From Lineus longissimus (lineage: Eukaryota > Nemertea > Pilidiophora > Heteronemertea > Lineidae): a stretch of 64,000 nucleotides of DNA. The stretch lies in assembly GCF_910592395.1 (NCBI RefSeq), contig NC_088308.1, forward strand, positions 24,135,501 through 24,199,500, given 5' to 3'. The notes beneath the pieces are model-generated. The model was given only the letters and a program-made list of their open reading frames with translations. It had not been told where the DNA came from and made no database searches. Positions 28,501 to 43,500 of this stretch are shown here, piece by piece (position 1 is the stretch's first letter; each line of letters opens with the position of its first letter). Position numbers and translations under genes: made by a program.

Positions 28501-31500
28501 CTACAGGTTTACCAGTGGCAGACCATTGACCCGGCCTGACCTGAGCCGTCTATTGCTACATTATTACTGCATCTTACTTAACAATAAGTTAATTTACAAG
28601 CAAGTACTTACCCTCATTTACAGTCGTCACATATGGAGTTCCAACAAATACAGGAGCATTATCATTAATGTCACTAAGGGTGATCACAACATCCACCGTC
28701 GCCTATTAAGACAAAAACAGAAAAATGTTACAAAGAAGGAATTTACCGTTCAAATTATTTTAAGATTCAAAAAATTGCTAGTTAAAGATGATTTTGTTCT
28801 TTTAATGACTTACAGTGTTTCCAGCGGAATCTGTGGCATTAACGGTCAAGGTGTAGGATGCTTGGGTTTCACGGTCCAGGTCTTTGGTCATTGATCGTGA
28901 GATGACACCGGTCTTATCATTCAAAACAAACAGGCCTTTGTCATTACCTTAAAAAAAAAATGGAGAGAATAATAGATGGGGTGCTTAGTACGTCTAAGTA
29001 AATTCTTTTTCCAGTAAATTTCCAGAGACACACAAGGAATGGCAAAACGTCAAACTTTAAAAAAATCATATTATCTTATCAATTTCAACAGATTACTTAC
29101 CAGAGGTAATACCGTATTTCAACTTTCCTTCATCAACACGATCTAGGTCAGTTGCCTTCACTTGGATGATCTCAAAGCCAGGACCAATATTCTCAGCGAC
29201 AGTTTTATTATATTGTTGGGTAGGAAATTGGGGGTTGTTATCATTGACATCTTTGACTAAGATCCTCACCGTAGTAGTGGCATTGCTAATACCATCTGAT
29301 GCGATGACCTGCAATATGTTAATGTAAAAGTTAAAGTTCGATTGTTTTATCACACATCACTTTCAGTGGACAGATCCGTATCATAGTCAACGGGAGGATG
29401 TTAGTGAGTAGCTATCTCGAATGGGATGCAAACGCAGGATGGTTATCGAATGGGTAAGTTGAAAAAAAGGAAAGGGGAACGACTGCTTAACATTGGGCTG
29501 CAATGCATCTAAATCCTCTAGACACAGAGAATTTCAGATACTGATTGGTTTACAACTGGAGAAAATGTCAACGAACCTTCAAAGTGTAAATCCCAGAACT
29601 ATTCGCTGGCATGAGATCACGATCTAGTATCTTGGCAACCTTGATGACTGCCTTGTTACTTTCTGTTAAGATGCTGAATTGACCATTGGAATCGTCTTCG
29701 ACAATGGTATACACAAGCTGAAAGTTGCACAAAAGTTGATAATTACTAAGTTATGCTATGAACAAGCTGAACGTTGCACAGTAGTTAATTGATGATTTTA
29801 CGACGAGAAGAAAGAACGAGCTTTTAAGCATCTTTGGGAGCATCATTTGCATGCAGTTCCTGATAGATTATTTTTGTGTGTTAAACCTTCTGATTTTCTG
29901 CTAACTTAGAAAACCATTAATCATCTTAACAGAGTATAAATGTACAAGATTGATCTTAAGTGGTGCTGCTGAGTTTTGTACTTGAGGCATTAGTTTTGGG
30001 AATAATTGGAAAAAGGGCCCCCTACTTACTGGAGAGTTCTGATCTGGATCAATGGCATAGATACTCGAAACTGGGTTTCCAACAGGAGTGTCTTCGGCTG
30101 TCACTACATCGTATCTGGTGAAGGGAAACTTTGGTGGCGTGTCCTTGTCATCAACTAACTCAACAATAACCTGAAAAGAAGAAAGGTAAACTGATGAGAA
30201 TGGTAGCCATGAATAACAGGGTTACTTAGACAACCAGAGACGGCCAAATTGGCCTGATTTGCCTTGATTCCTCAAGTATCACTTACCCCTGTCTGTGCTG
30301 TGAATTGTGGATCTGCTTCATTATAGGCTGTCACAAGTAGGAAGTGATACGGCTTGGCTTCACGGTCCAGTTTCTTGGCAACGGTAAGTACTCCCTGTAA
30401 GTATGCATATCGTTTGAAATTGAGATAAGAATTAATGAAATAATTAGATATGGGCACAATGATACCAGTGACAATTTGGAATAAGTCATTCGACAAACTG
30501 TAAGATTTTGAAGTAATACTAGTGTATGACGATTTTGCGAGTCAAAGTAAAAGCACCAGTTGATGACCACTTACACTTTGAGAATTGATCTTGAAATACT
30601 TCTGTTCATTGCCTTCAGTAATGTTGTAGTAGATTCCAACATCGTCCTCGTTTCCCTTGCCTCCCAGCTTCGCGTTGATATTAGTCACAATAGCATTGAC
30701 AACAATTGCTTCGTTAATCTTTGAAATGAAAGGCATTTCACCAAACACAGGGATTTTATCCAGCGATGAGATGACCTTAACGTTAAGTGTTGCTTCGGTG
30801 GAGAGTTTAGGTGAACCTTGGTCCGTTGCTTCAACTTTTACGGCATAGTCTCCTGTAGCGAGTGGAGCGGTTTTCACACTTATTGCTCCTGATGATTCTT
30901 CGATCACAAACTTATCGGTATGAGTTAATAATGAATATACGACTTTGTTATTGTTATTGAGAAGACTGTCCGCATCAGTAGCATTCGTAGTATAAATCAC
31001 AATGCCTGCCTGCGACTGAGCAGAAACATGGAGGACATCGGGTAATGGGGCAAACACTGGTGCGTTATCGTTAATATCTGATATCGTTATCCTAACAATT
31101 GCTGTACTAGACAAGGGATCACCACCCTCATCTTTTGCCTCTATCGTTAGTTCATAATATTTTTCCTTCTCAAAATCTAAACCCTTTATAAGGTAGATGG
31201 AACCATCGGGGTTCATTTTAAACATTTTTTGATCGTTTCCCTTAAGTATATTCAACCTGACGCTTCCAGCTTTTCCGTCATCATTGTCTGTTGCATTGAC
31301 TTGAAGCACAAACGTACCATTCGTCGAATTTTCTGGAATCAAAGCCTCGTAACTGAATTCAGAAAACATTGGCACATTCTTATTTGTGTTGTTGACAAAA
31401 ATGGTCAAGGAAACATTTGAACGTAGCGGTGGCATGCCATGATCCTCTGCAAAGACTAACATTTCATAAACATCTTTGACAGATCTATCTAAAACTCCAG

Positions 31501-34500
31501 CAACCCGTACGATCCCAACATCATGATCGACCTTGAACTTTCCATCAGTGTTGCTAATCCAATATGTTATTTCTTGATTGTTTTCGAGATCACGGTCAGT
31601 CGCATTGACCTGTAAAATTGACCTGTCCACCACAGCATTTTGTTGTATGTATCCAACGTACGATTTTTCAACAAACACCGGAGCATAATCATTCGTGTCC
31701 ATCACTGTGACATTAATTTTTGCATATCCACATTGTTTTCCATCACAGGCAGATGCGTTAAGAACGTAGTTGTCTGTTGTTTCTCTATCAAATATTACTC
31801 CAGTTGACACTACCCCAGTTTTCTTGTCAATACTGAAATCACTGGCTTTGACACCAGCCGTGGCGATAAAGCCATACTCTACAATGCCGACAGTGTCCTC
31901 ATCTGTAGCACTGACCTGGAAATAGAACAAACTTGAGACTGAGTAAAAGTCTTATTGAGATGAACGGTACTTCCCTTTTGTTGAAATAGTGATATGCCAT
32001 AAGAAGAACTGCCGAAGATTTGCTGAAGTTGGTCTTAACGGACATTGCCGAATTACAATAAGACAAAGGTTAAAGTCAACCTGATTTCCTGCCATAGCCA
32101 TACTTCGTACCATCTAAAAAATAAACGAATGCAAGATATTGTGATACTTACAACTATGACTGGGGTTTGAGTTGGCTGATTTTCCTTCACACTAGCAATG
32201 TATTCTGTTTGCTTGAAGACAGGTGCTCTGTTGTTGACGTCTGTGACTGTCAGGACAGCAGTACAGAACCCACTCCTTGGAGAAAGTCCGTCTGAAAATA
32301 GTTTTCCAAAATAATCATCCAAAAGCTCCGATTAAAAGATGCCAAAAATCTGAAATGAACACTATATAAAAGTCATTTGTAATTATTATTGTCATATTCT
32401 AAACAGAACAAAAAAATCAACCCACCATCTTTGGCCGCCAGTACCATGTAATAGACAGGCCTCTTGTTGTAGTCTATCTTGGATCCATCAATAATAGATA
32501 GCTGCCCTGATGTGGTATTGATGCCAAAGACACCATCTTCATTGCCGCTGATGATGCTGTACGTCACCTTGGCATTATCTCCCGCATCTTGATCAGTGGC
32601 TTTTATCTACAAAGAAATTGAAAGTAGGTTTTCTCGGCAACCTTTGATGATATTTTAAAACAAGCAAACGGCTATTATAAACAAGTGGTATAACTATTGG
32701 CCTATACTACAACTAAATATAAGCTTATACAGTTGTTCTTGCATGGTTAAAAAAATTAAATACTTGTTGGAGGTAAGTGAAGAAGGAAAAAATAATTCAA
32801 TTGAAATAAATGTTGAAAAAAATGTTCACAGTTACGTCAGAAAGCTGAAAAAGAAAATTAAAGCTATGAAATGTGTGTGAAATTATATTCTCTGCAATGC
32901 AAAAAAAAACATTTGAAAAAGGAAATACCTTATGCGGAGAAGTCGGGAGAGGCATGAAAGAAAGTCATTTCATTCAAAGATCATCCCAGAGATCAGTTCT
33001 TATTGAATACAAATGGTATAGTATCGCTGAAGTATATCAGACTGAAGTAACTAATGTCATCTTTATTCACAACCGAGTTTATCTCAGTCATTCACTTGAA
33101 AACTTGACTCAAGAACAAGGTTTATCTTGATTTAATCGTTATGGTTAATTTTCAGTTGCATTACTCAATAAAAAAGAATAATTCCAGCAATAGCAACAGC
33201 AACCACTTTACACTCCCACCTGAAACAGCACTCTCAAAGGCTCGTTTTCAGTCAAATTTGCTTTGTAGGTGGTCTGCTCAAATTCCGGTGAGTTGTCGTT
33301 CTGATCCTCGACGACTACTGTCACACCAACAGCTGTCTTAAATTTTCCATCAGTTGCGAGTATGTCAAAAGCTAGGGTTCTATTCCTCTCACGATCCAGT
33401 GGAATTAGAGTCCTTATGTCACCATCAATGCTATCGATCGTGAAGACCCCTGCAAAATAAATGTGATCGTTCCCTTTGACGTTGTTGTCGAATTCTCGCA
33501 TTGCTTTGGCTGCAAATAGTTTCATTAAGCTTCTGTGGGTTGTTTAAAGACACATTCACTGATAATAACGACTACATTTGGATTGTTAATAAGATGAGAA
33601 GGGCACTGTCAATCAATGAGAAGTAAAATCTAACCTTCATTTTCATTGAAGATTCCCGTGGTGTAAGTCTCGAGTAACTCCCCGTGCAGACCCCCGCTTT
33701 AATAAGAATAAAGTTCAAAATTCTTACCAGCTGGAACTGAATTGTCCAATTTGTAACCAATGCTGTTGCCATCTAGGTCAGTTGCTTCAACTCTACCAAC
33801 TAAAGTTCCTCCAGGAAGCGCTTCGCTGATGTTGAATATGTAAGATGTCTGTTTGAACTGTGGTGGGTTGTCATTCAAGTTCAGTACGGTTATGCTAATG
33901 TCTGCAGTCCTGGAAAGACAACAAACCCCGAGACTATTGAAGGATTGCAGAGAGATGAAATCATTATCTTCTATACTAATTTCCAAGCTTTGATACCTTG
34001 ACAGGTGACATCAGTTCATCTCGAGAAAAATTGATTTAATATAAATCTGCTGGAGGCATAACTATGAAGAAGATGTGCTTACCCTGTCTGGATGGGGTTG
34101 CCCCTGTCCTGCGCTAGGACTTTGAAGTTGTATTGCTTGCCACCTTTTTCATAATCGAGCAGTGAATTTAACTTGAGTAATCCTGTTTGCTGATCAATAG
34201 TGAACGGGATCTGAATTTGAAAATACATTTAAGTTTGAGGACAAGGAAAAAATTCTAACGCTTAATTGCAAAGCTGACTGATGTGTGGATAGCTAATATA
34301 TAGTTTAATAACTTACGTTTGTGCCCTGAAGGAGGTAATAGAACTCTCCATTTACACCCTGGTCAATATCGGAAGCCGATATACCAAGGTTTATCTCTGT
34401 AGTCATGGACAGAGATTCATTCACCGTGGCTACATAAGATGCTGAAAAGAAATATCCAAGATTCATAAACATGTATGAAAATGAAGATGTAGCTGCTTGC

Positions 34501-37500
34501 CGTTAATCAGTCCTGGCCTGGGGAATAATATAAGAAATTATCGGCCACCACATGTCTGAATCTTCATTGCGTGAATAATTCCCGTACCTTTCATACATTT
34601 TCCATTTGTAAGTTGGCGCAACTAGTGCCAGTGATATTTGAGCATCTTGAGCTTTCGTGAAAGTATAGTAAAACCAGTTCTTCATACTTTCATTTTTCTC
34701 CCTGAATTAAAGGCAAGGGCAATATCTTCTACTATACAAACAAAACTAACTTTTTCCTACCTTGAGAAAAAACGGGGGCATTGTCATTTACATCTTTCAC
34801 ATCCACCTTCACAATTGCTGTGATGTTTATAACTGTCCCATTTGTAATAGCTACAAGGTCACTCACTGTTACCTAGAAATAAGATTCAACAATGCATTTT
34901 CAAGTTTAACCAAGTTTCCATGAGTTAAGGTCCGATGAGGCGGAACAGTTTCATCTAATCAGATTATTTCGAGCAAGTAGACTAACCTCAAGTTCAAAAT
35001 ATGTGTTGTTCTTTGGTGGATCCCTATCCAATGATTCATGAAGAAATAGCTCTCCACTGGTTCCGTCGATCCTAAATATTTGACTGTCGGCACCACCACT
35101 GATCCAGTAGTGAATCTTGCGGTTGCTAGATGTGACATCGGAATCAATGGCAATAACACTGAAAAAAATCGAATATGGATATTGCTGCATGATTAAGAAA
35201 GTGCTATTCTAAAACGATGTGGCTTGAAAGTGTTCGACTCACTGCAGTTCAGTGTAAAAGCTTGTTGGTGTCTTGTAACGGTAACAAGTTTTTTAAAAAA
35301 TTGAAACGTAGTATCAAGGGGGGCTTCCTCTTACCTTCCAAAGCTTTGGTCAACGGGTAGATCCTCCGTTATCTCAAACGTGTACACATTTTGAGTGAAG
35401 ACGGGAATATTGTCATTGATGTCCTGAAGGGAAGATTGACGAGAACAGTTATGATGGCAACAATAAAGGATCATTTGAAAAATTGAGAAAATGCTAATAT
35501 TGATTGTTGTTGGTCATGAATAGCCATACATTTTCTCACCTCTACATATATAACCACTATCGCCGATGATTCCCCACTTTGACCAGCCAGCTTTCCCTCA
35601 AGTGGCCTAACATTACTGGCTGAGATATTCAGAGTGTACGACTTGGGAGCATTAAAGGCAAGGCTGATCTCCCTTCTCGCAGATACTGCTCCTGTGGTAT
35701 TGTCTATGTTGGTGACCTCAAACAAGAAGGCATTTCCTGAGGAGATAGTGAACTGGACATGTTGGTAAGCACCATCATCTAAATCGACCATCTGAAAGTG
35801 GAGGACAAAATACATTGATTTTCTAAATGACAAGCCCTTTTGTGAAGATAAAATATGTTCAAATATTCTTTTAATCGACTAAAATTACGTATATCTGATT
35901 AGTAGGCAATATTGGTACCCTAATGCGATTCTGAACATATGAAAGTCCTCCTTAACCGAGTGCCTTACCTTGATGGTGAGGAAATTCTTTGGTATCGTAT
36001 TTTCTTGGATAGTCACTTCAAATTTCGACTTCTCGAATTTTGGCGCATTGTCATTGATGTCCTCTAGACTGACGATTACTGTGGCAATCCCACTGAGTGT
36101 ATTTGGTTCACCCTGGTCCTGGGCCACCACCAAAAATTCGTAGTTCTGAAGCTTTTCCCGGTCAAGGGTGTCCACAGTGGTCTTTATCTCCCCTGATGAT
36201 GGGTCGATTGAGAAGAAGTTTTGGGCCCTGAAACATGATGAGGGAGATGAGGTGTAGAACAAGTTCTCAATCAACATGATCATAAGCCAAAAACAGAAAT
36301 TAGAAAAATATTTGCTTTTCCGGTTATCAAGGACTACTCTACTCCAAAAGAATGCATTTCAACTTAGTAACCAAATCTTATGGTGTGTTCACACTGGATG
36401 CGAATTGAAACCGAATTCCGTAGAGCGCTCTCCGGAATACGAATTGATTAATCCAGTTTCAGAACGGTCGCGTCACACTGGCCCGAATACCCATTCAAAT
36501 TGGTTTAAAACGCGCCACACTCAATGCATACTAATGACGCGCCATCTATTATTATTATTATTATTATTTATTAACCTCCCATATGGGAGAATAAAATTTA
36601 CGAGTACAAAACATATAAGTATATAATATCACAGTATCACACAGTCATTATTAACAAGTTAAAATCGCGTAAGGTGCTTGACCATTTCCATCTCCCGGCC
36701 GCGCGGCCATGCCTATTGCCAAAGTTCGGGTCAAAGAGGAGTGTCCTCAGCGAGTCAACACCACCGTCGCTATTAGCGGAGAATCCCGGCCTCGCCCTCG
36801 AAAACGAGGCCAAAACCGGGGAAAACCCCGCCGCGACGATGTTGCTGACCAGCGTACCTTTGACCAACGAACCGGCGGCAACATACCTTACCAGGAAATG
36901 GAAATGCAAGTCACGTGCAAGGGAGTTGATTTTTCCCTATTCTATGGCATAACGAAAAACGATTTGAGTTAATGAGATCATTTAAATACATCAGTTAACT
37001 AGTTCGGAGCACTAGTTCCCGCGGTCAAAGGTCACTTTCCATGCGCCGGGCGCATGCGCAGTGCGATCGAAAACCTTAATTCGTATCAAGCGCGTCACAC
37101 TTGAAATCTCAATACGGTTTCGTTGATTCGGATTAGCTGATTCGCATTCAATTCGGTTTAAGAACCGTGTTGGTTAAAGCGGATTGAGATCGGTATGAAC
37201 CGAATTGAGTGTGACGCCCCAATACGTATCAACGTTTTAATTCGAATTCAATTCGTGTTAAAACCCCAGTGTGACCACGGCATTATTGACCTGTTGGTCA
37301 GTTCCGTCAAATGATATTGTGAAGTGACAAGTTGTGATCACAATATCATCCAACCTATGGAAGTGTCATACTGCTGTCTAAATCTTACTTAACCACTGTG
37401 ACTTCCCTACGTTTTGAATACAGTACAGGGTTTCCGCCAGGAATTGACGTTAGGGGGGCACAAATAAAAAAAAAAAAAATTTTTTTTTGGCCAGATGCCC

Positions 37501-40500
37501 GGAGAATGCATTTTCCGAGCATTTCAGAGCCAAAAACTCACGTGTAAAAACACCGGTTTTCCTACATGAATTTTTGAAAATCGGCAAAAGAATACATAGA
37601 TAGTGATAAATATATGTTGTTGAAATGTTAAGAAAATACAGCTGATGAATTCCCTCTCAAGTAGTCTGATTGATACTGTCTGACACATCCCTGATGTTGT
37701 CAGTAACTGATAAGGACATTATAGTGATTCACACCTTAACCTATCTCTTTCATTTAGCTTAAAAAAGAAATATTTTGAAATCATTACTCAACAAAGTTGA
37801 GTAGGGGGGGGGCTAGTGCCCCCCTTGCCCCCCCCCCTCTGGCAGAAACCCTGCAGTAATCTCAGAGAGCAATATATGTTAACAGTGCATTGGACACTTA
37901 CCATTTGGTATTAAAGCGATATTCAATTTTAGCATTACTCCCCTCATCTGCATCAGTGGCCTGAAAGAAGCAAAGAAATATAATGAAACGAATATGACGG
38001 AAATTGACATTTGGTTAAGGGTTGACCAAAGGTAACACCATTTTTTCTGTGTTAAAAGCCAAACGTACAAAATTAAGTTTATTGATGATTTATTCAAATC
38101 TATCTTGGCATTGATTAACTTCACTATCAAATAATTGCAGTTAAAACGAATTGCGAATTCTTTTAATTAAATTAGTGCCTGACCAATAATTGGTGACATC
38201 TTTTGAACTTTCATCATCAAACAACCTATGTACTCAATTAACGTTTTTGAACCAACTTTTTCAACCAAAATATATGAGAGAAAAAACATACATACAGCTT
38301 TGAGTGCACGGAAAGCGTGATGTGCTTTAAGTTCATGGACCTTAGTATGCATATGCACACTTGAGTTTTAGCAGCACCGGGAGCCAAAAAGTAGGTATGC
38401 TTATGAGGTGAACGAGCAAACACAAAGTTAAGGCAATTTAGCGATGTATGCATGTTCGAAGAGCAGCAGATCTCAACCCACAAAGGCCTAGGAGTTGTGT
38501 GATAATGAATGCTGGTACAATTGGTCAGCTTCTTTGAGTGATTTGTCAGTGATTTTTTGTGATGTAATGTGATGCATGTAATGTGAAGAATTATATTCTT
38601 TTTTCTTTTGCACAAAATATTACCAGTAAGCTAAGATGTTTACTGGATTTGAACTTATAACAAATTGTCTTCACTTTCAACATTGTTCACAATTATTGAA
38701 TTCTTTAGGACTGATGTTGTTCTCGTGTGATCCGGCATCTTCCCGGAGCCAGGACTGAGCACAAAGACTTAGAGCAACGTCAGTCATCAAGAACTCGGAA
38801 TATTTTCATATTTACGATGTTTCCCTCAACAAGACCGAAGCAAAAAATTGTGAAGTAAGTAAGCTAGATGCGGCATGCAATGTTTAACTTAAATTTTACT
38901 TACTGCATGAACTGAATGGGATTGGATCTATTCCTAATCTGGTCAAGAAATATCTTTGGTCGGGTGCAGTAAACTACCTGTGCTTGGTACCTTTCTAGTT
39001 TTTAAAGTTTTAGTTTTAAAAACAAGAAGGTTTAAAATAATTGAATTCGAACAACATTTATATGTTAGATATTCATGAGACAAAAAAGGAAAAATTTTCG
39101 TCCTGTCATTTGCGGAAAATAAGTTCACTATGGCTTTTAGGCATACTTACTTTTATTGCCAAAGGTATAGAAAATATGATGCTTTAACAGTAAAGGTAAA
39201 AAAAATTTATGTTAACTTATTTTCACACAGATGACAGGCATATCTAAATAGCTGGGTAAAGGCTTCTATTTAAAAAAAATGTATCTCATTCTATCATCGC
39301 AGTCCTTACCACACGAAAGACAAGTTTGAGTCTAGGCATTATCGCCTTTTTTGGAGGAGATGATACTTTAAGAAAGTTTACTTAACACACAAAAAAACAC
39401 ATCTTTTATAAAACACAAGACGATTTTCAGTGACACAATTCGTTGTTGGAGAAGCTTCGATAGGATACAGTATAAGTTTATAACCATGCAAGAACAATAA
39501 ATCTAATCTAACATTTATGTATTTTGGGCCAAACACTGGTATTATGCCCAGGGTATATCTGTTTTCATCTATAGTATCAAGGAGAAATCGGGGCCTGATT
39601 GTACTTATATAAGATAGCAGATTTTGTGGTAAAATAGTGAGTACAATATGAAAAACGGTTTCATGAAAGCTTCACAAAAAAAACATATTGAAATCATCAT
39701 GTGCATTCTTTTTCTCAAAATTCGTAGTCAATATACCGAGGGTATAACGAAAACAAATTAGGGAGATTCTAGGCAAGAAAGTGTATCTGAATGAAGTTAG
39801 GTGTGTTTACCGTCACAGTGCCTGCAATGAGTCCTGCCGGTTGCTCTTCCTTAATACTGAACTTGTAAATAGACTGTGTGAACTTTGGTGCATTGTCATT
39901 GGCATCTATCACTGTGACATCGAGGGTACTTGTAGTTTTCTAGAATGAGAAGGAGGCTAGATTAATCAGAAGAAGCAGGCTTATTTTGTGAATGGTATCA
40001 TTTTATGTTATCATCAGGAATCTTCCGGATGGAACGAGGTAAGAAAAAAATCATAAAATCTGTTATAGCTAAAAATGTGCTTTGTGCAGAAATTCGTGAT
40101 ATCAAGGTTATACCATTTTAAATGGCTAAATCAAGTCGTATGAACTATACTTACATATGAATCGTCAGCCACTTGTACCGTAAGACTGTAGCTTGATACG
40201 TTGTCTCGATCTAGTTGATTTTGGACAATAACTGCACCGCTGTGGAGAGAATTGTAACATTTGACGAAAATGATGATTCAAGTATATATTTTGGCCTGGA
40301 GTACAACTTCCATTATTAATCGATCACAGACTTATCAATTACCAGCAAAACTGAACATACTATATCCATTGGTTCTCCGTAGCGTGGAGAAGTCAATGAG
40401 GTTAAGTTGGGGTTTTTTGTGTTGGGAAAGCTGCAGTAGCCTGGGCCTACGCTGCTAATCGCCAATAAAATAAGTAAAATTTACTTGTGTGTCTCAGGCT

Positions 40501-43500
40501 AGCTGCAAATTATACTTACTATAAAGTTATATTGAACTTGTTGTCCGGATCGCCATTGACGATTCTGTATTTGAGCCCAGCTGGTCCATCCATATCGGTT
40601 ACCTAAAATACAGAGTAAATATTCTCATGTGCATGTATAACCTTTTTTCATCATCGCAACAAATCAAAGCCCAACAAATCAACTTTTTTTCAGCTAGTTG
40701 TCGTATATATGGCCATTTACATGATTTTGATGAGAAAACTCTTCTCCGATAGTTTGTGAATGGGCGAGGTGTCTTCTATCGTTGATACATACCGTTAGCT
40801 GTATAACTATGGTTCCCTTTGTTGCGGACTCTGATATCTTGGCCAGATATGGTTCGTTGATAAACTTTGGTGGGTGATTGTTTAAATTCTCAACATCAAC
40901 AATAACTAAACAGGAATTGCTCCTGAAAAAAAGAACGAATCAGATTAGAAAGAAATCATTGGGTCTTCTTTCAGGACGATTTACAGCACTTATTTAATAT
41001 ATTTTCTCTCTCTCACCTTCTTTCTGTTGTTTCCTGTGGCTGGTCAGTTGCACTGATAGTCAGACGATATTCAGCGAAGTATGGATCTGTAAGTGTATTG
41101 ATGGTATACACACGGCCAGTGTCAGCATCTACAGCAAATATATAGGACCCATTGTTGCTTGCAAACACCAATGCATACTTTACTTTTGCATTTGAGTTCA
41201 AGTCTGTGTCATTTGCATACACCTAAAAAGGGAGGAGAGATAAATGTGAAAGCATAAAAAGGATAGAAATCAAAGCAAGCACTTTTGAACCAATTAGAAT
41301 AACAGACAAAACGGACGTCTGATGTGAGAATTTGCAGTGACATATTAACTCTCGTCATCAAATATCATATTATATCGTGACAGTGTTACGTAATGTCCTT
41401 GGGCACTGCATAGAGCAGGCCCGTATAAGAAGGTTTTGAGCTGTTTCTACGGATGCTGCAACTAATTAATATGCCAAAGACAACAACGATGTTTTTTTTG
41501 CTGTGATGATGTACTGTCTTACCTGACCAACTGTAGTGTCAATAGTGGCATTCTCAACCAGTTTGAACACATATGTCAGCGATGGGTAGAACTGTGGCGT
41601 GTTGTCGTTCCTGTCTTCGATGGTTATTGTAATCTTTGCCCGATGACTCTCAAATTGGTCTGTAGATTTTGTTTCTTTTGCATATGCCTTGAAAAAAGAG
41701 AGTTAGAAATGACCTTTCTGAATAATTTCATCATGACACATTATCGTACAATGATGCAGTCAACTTCACTGGAAACAGAAATTGTGCCAGCTTATGGAGA
41801 CAAAACTCAACGACCTTCTCAAGGTTTAATAGGTTACAAATAAAGAAAAGGATTTCTGTATAAATCATTGACGTCAATAATAAAGTAAAAGCTCACCTCT
41901 ATGGTAAACGTGTCCTGTTTCTCCCGGTCCAAAATCGAAGGGTTCTTCACACGGATTTCGCCTGATATAGGATCAAGCTGGAATGCTCCACTCGAGTCAA
42001 CTAATTTGTAATGAAATGCAGCATTATCACCTTCGTCTGGGTCAGTTGCATGAACTGTGGTTATCAAAGCACCAATCTTGGGGTTTTCACTAATTGACAG
42101 TGTGTAAGACCTGAAGACCATCATCGGGCGGTTGTCATTGACATCCTTGACCTTGACTTCTAGGTCTGCTGTTGCGCACTTCTTTGTTGGTTTGTCTGTT
42201 TGACAAGCCTGAAAATGAAAGTTTATCTGGTACTGTCGGAATATCTATGTTGAATGCATGAAATATGAAATACAGGTATGGAAGCTGCCGCTAGGGAATG
42301 TACAACCATTATCAGGTGATCTATGAGACGGCAAATTCTACCTTATGAATGCCAACTCAATGTTCATACCTTTATCTTCAGATGCCAAGTAGAGTGTGTC
42401 TCCCTGTCGAGTCTTTGCATTGGTATAAGACCTCCGTTTGATGCATCCATGTTGAAATAGTTAATCCCACCAACAACGTTGCCTGAAAAAAATAAGCGTT
42501 GCTAGGCATCAATATGGCTTGATCAATTATCTCAAATATAAGCGGAAATTTCATGACACTAATTTCTACCTCATGGGTTGATCGGCAGTGCAGTGTACTA
42601 GTAGATGCTGGTTCAAAATTGCCTTTGTGGTGACTTCTCCAGGGTGCTTTAAGTTATTTTCACTCACCTGTTCCAATGGAGTAGACGACAGTCTGGTTTA
42701 TTCCAAAATCTTGATCATACGCTTTTATAGGTGGTGTAGTAAATAATGTTTTACCTATAGTTGATGATGAATCCTGAAAGAGAGGCGAAAGTGAACATGA
42801 TGAAGATGATTCAGTCGCTGGAATTTACTTTCTTAGTATTTACATCTGTCCTGTACAAATAGTATATCGGGTACTAGACTAGAACTGACTAGACTACAAG
42901 AGATGGTCATCTCCCTCGCACTAGTTAAACACTGCTATACCGGCCGAGATAAGTATTCTAATCTATCAAATAAAAATGAAGGTGGGTGTACAATCAAGAC
43001 ATTGCGGCATGCCCGTCCCACAAGTCAAGGGTCAACGGTTCGAATTCTGGTGTGTTGGCCACTTCCTCCTTAACGGTTTATACTCAAATGAGTCTCGTAT
43101 TAGCTACTAAGTTCTATTTGATATCTTTGAGGGGGATAAAGGACTTGTGCAAAGGTGATAGTTATAGTTGGATGTATCCAAACACAGGAAGAGGTTAGCT
43201 GTGTGCGTTGTTAATAAAGTAAGAATCTAGTGCATACAACAATTGACAACCGCAAAGAAAAAACAGAATTTTCTTGTGATCATCACCAAATGATATTTGT
43301 TGATGATTTCAAAAGGGAAATGTTAAGGGGTGATTTCCAAGGGTAAAAGCTAGTTGCAAAGATAACGTGAGGAGATTGAAGCACTCACTGAACCATTTAG
43401 GTCGAGACTAATGTTATTGTTTGGAGTCATCTGAAAAAGATAGCATAAACATAGAAATAGCTGTGGGCCAAGGCAGTATCTGATGTTACTAGTAACCAAC

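Noticed and set aside
33635-33696. Possible extra exon in EC11 with AAG acceptor and GTTAGA donor
   Set aside because: In the cadherin-like frame it needs two opening bases but the acceptor supplies one. Exons 27 and 28 join directly in phase without it.
36674-36972. Plus-strand open frames in the Harbinger-like element
   Set aside because: No transposase or Myb-like motif was found. The openness reflects high GC content.
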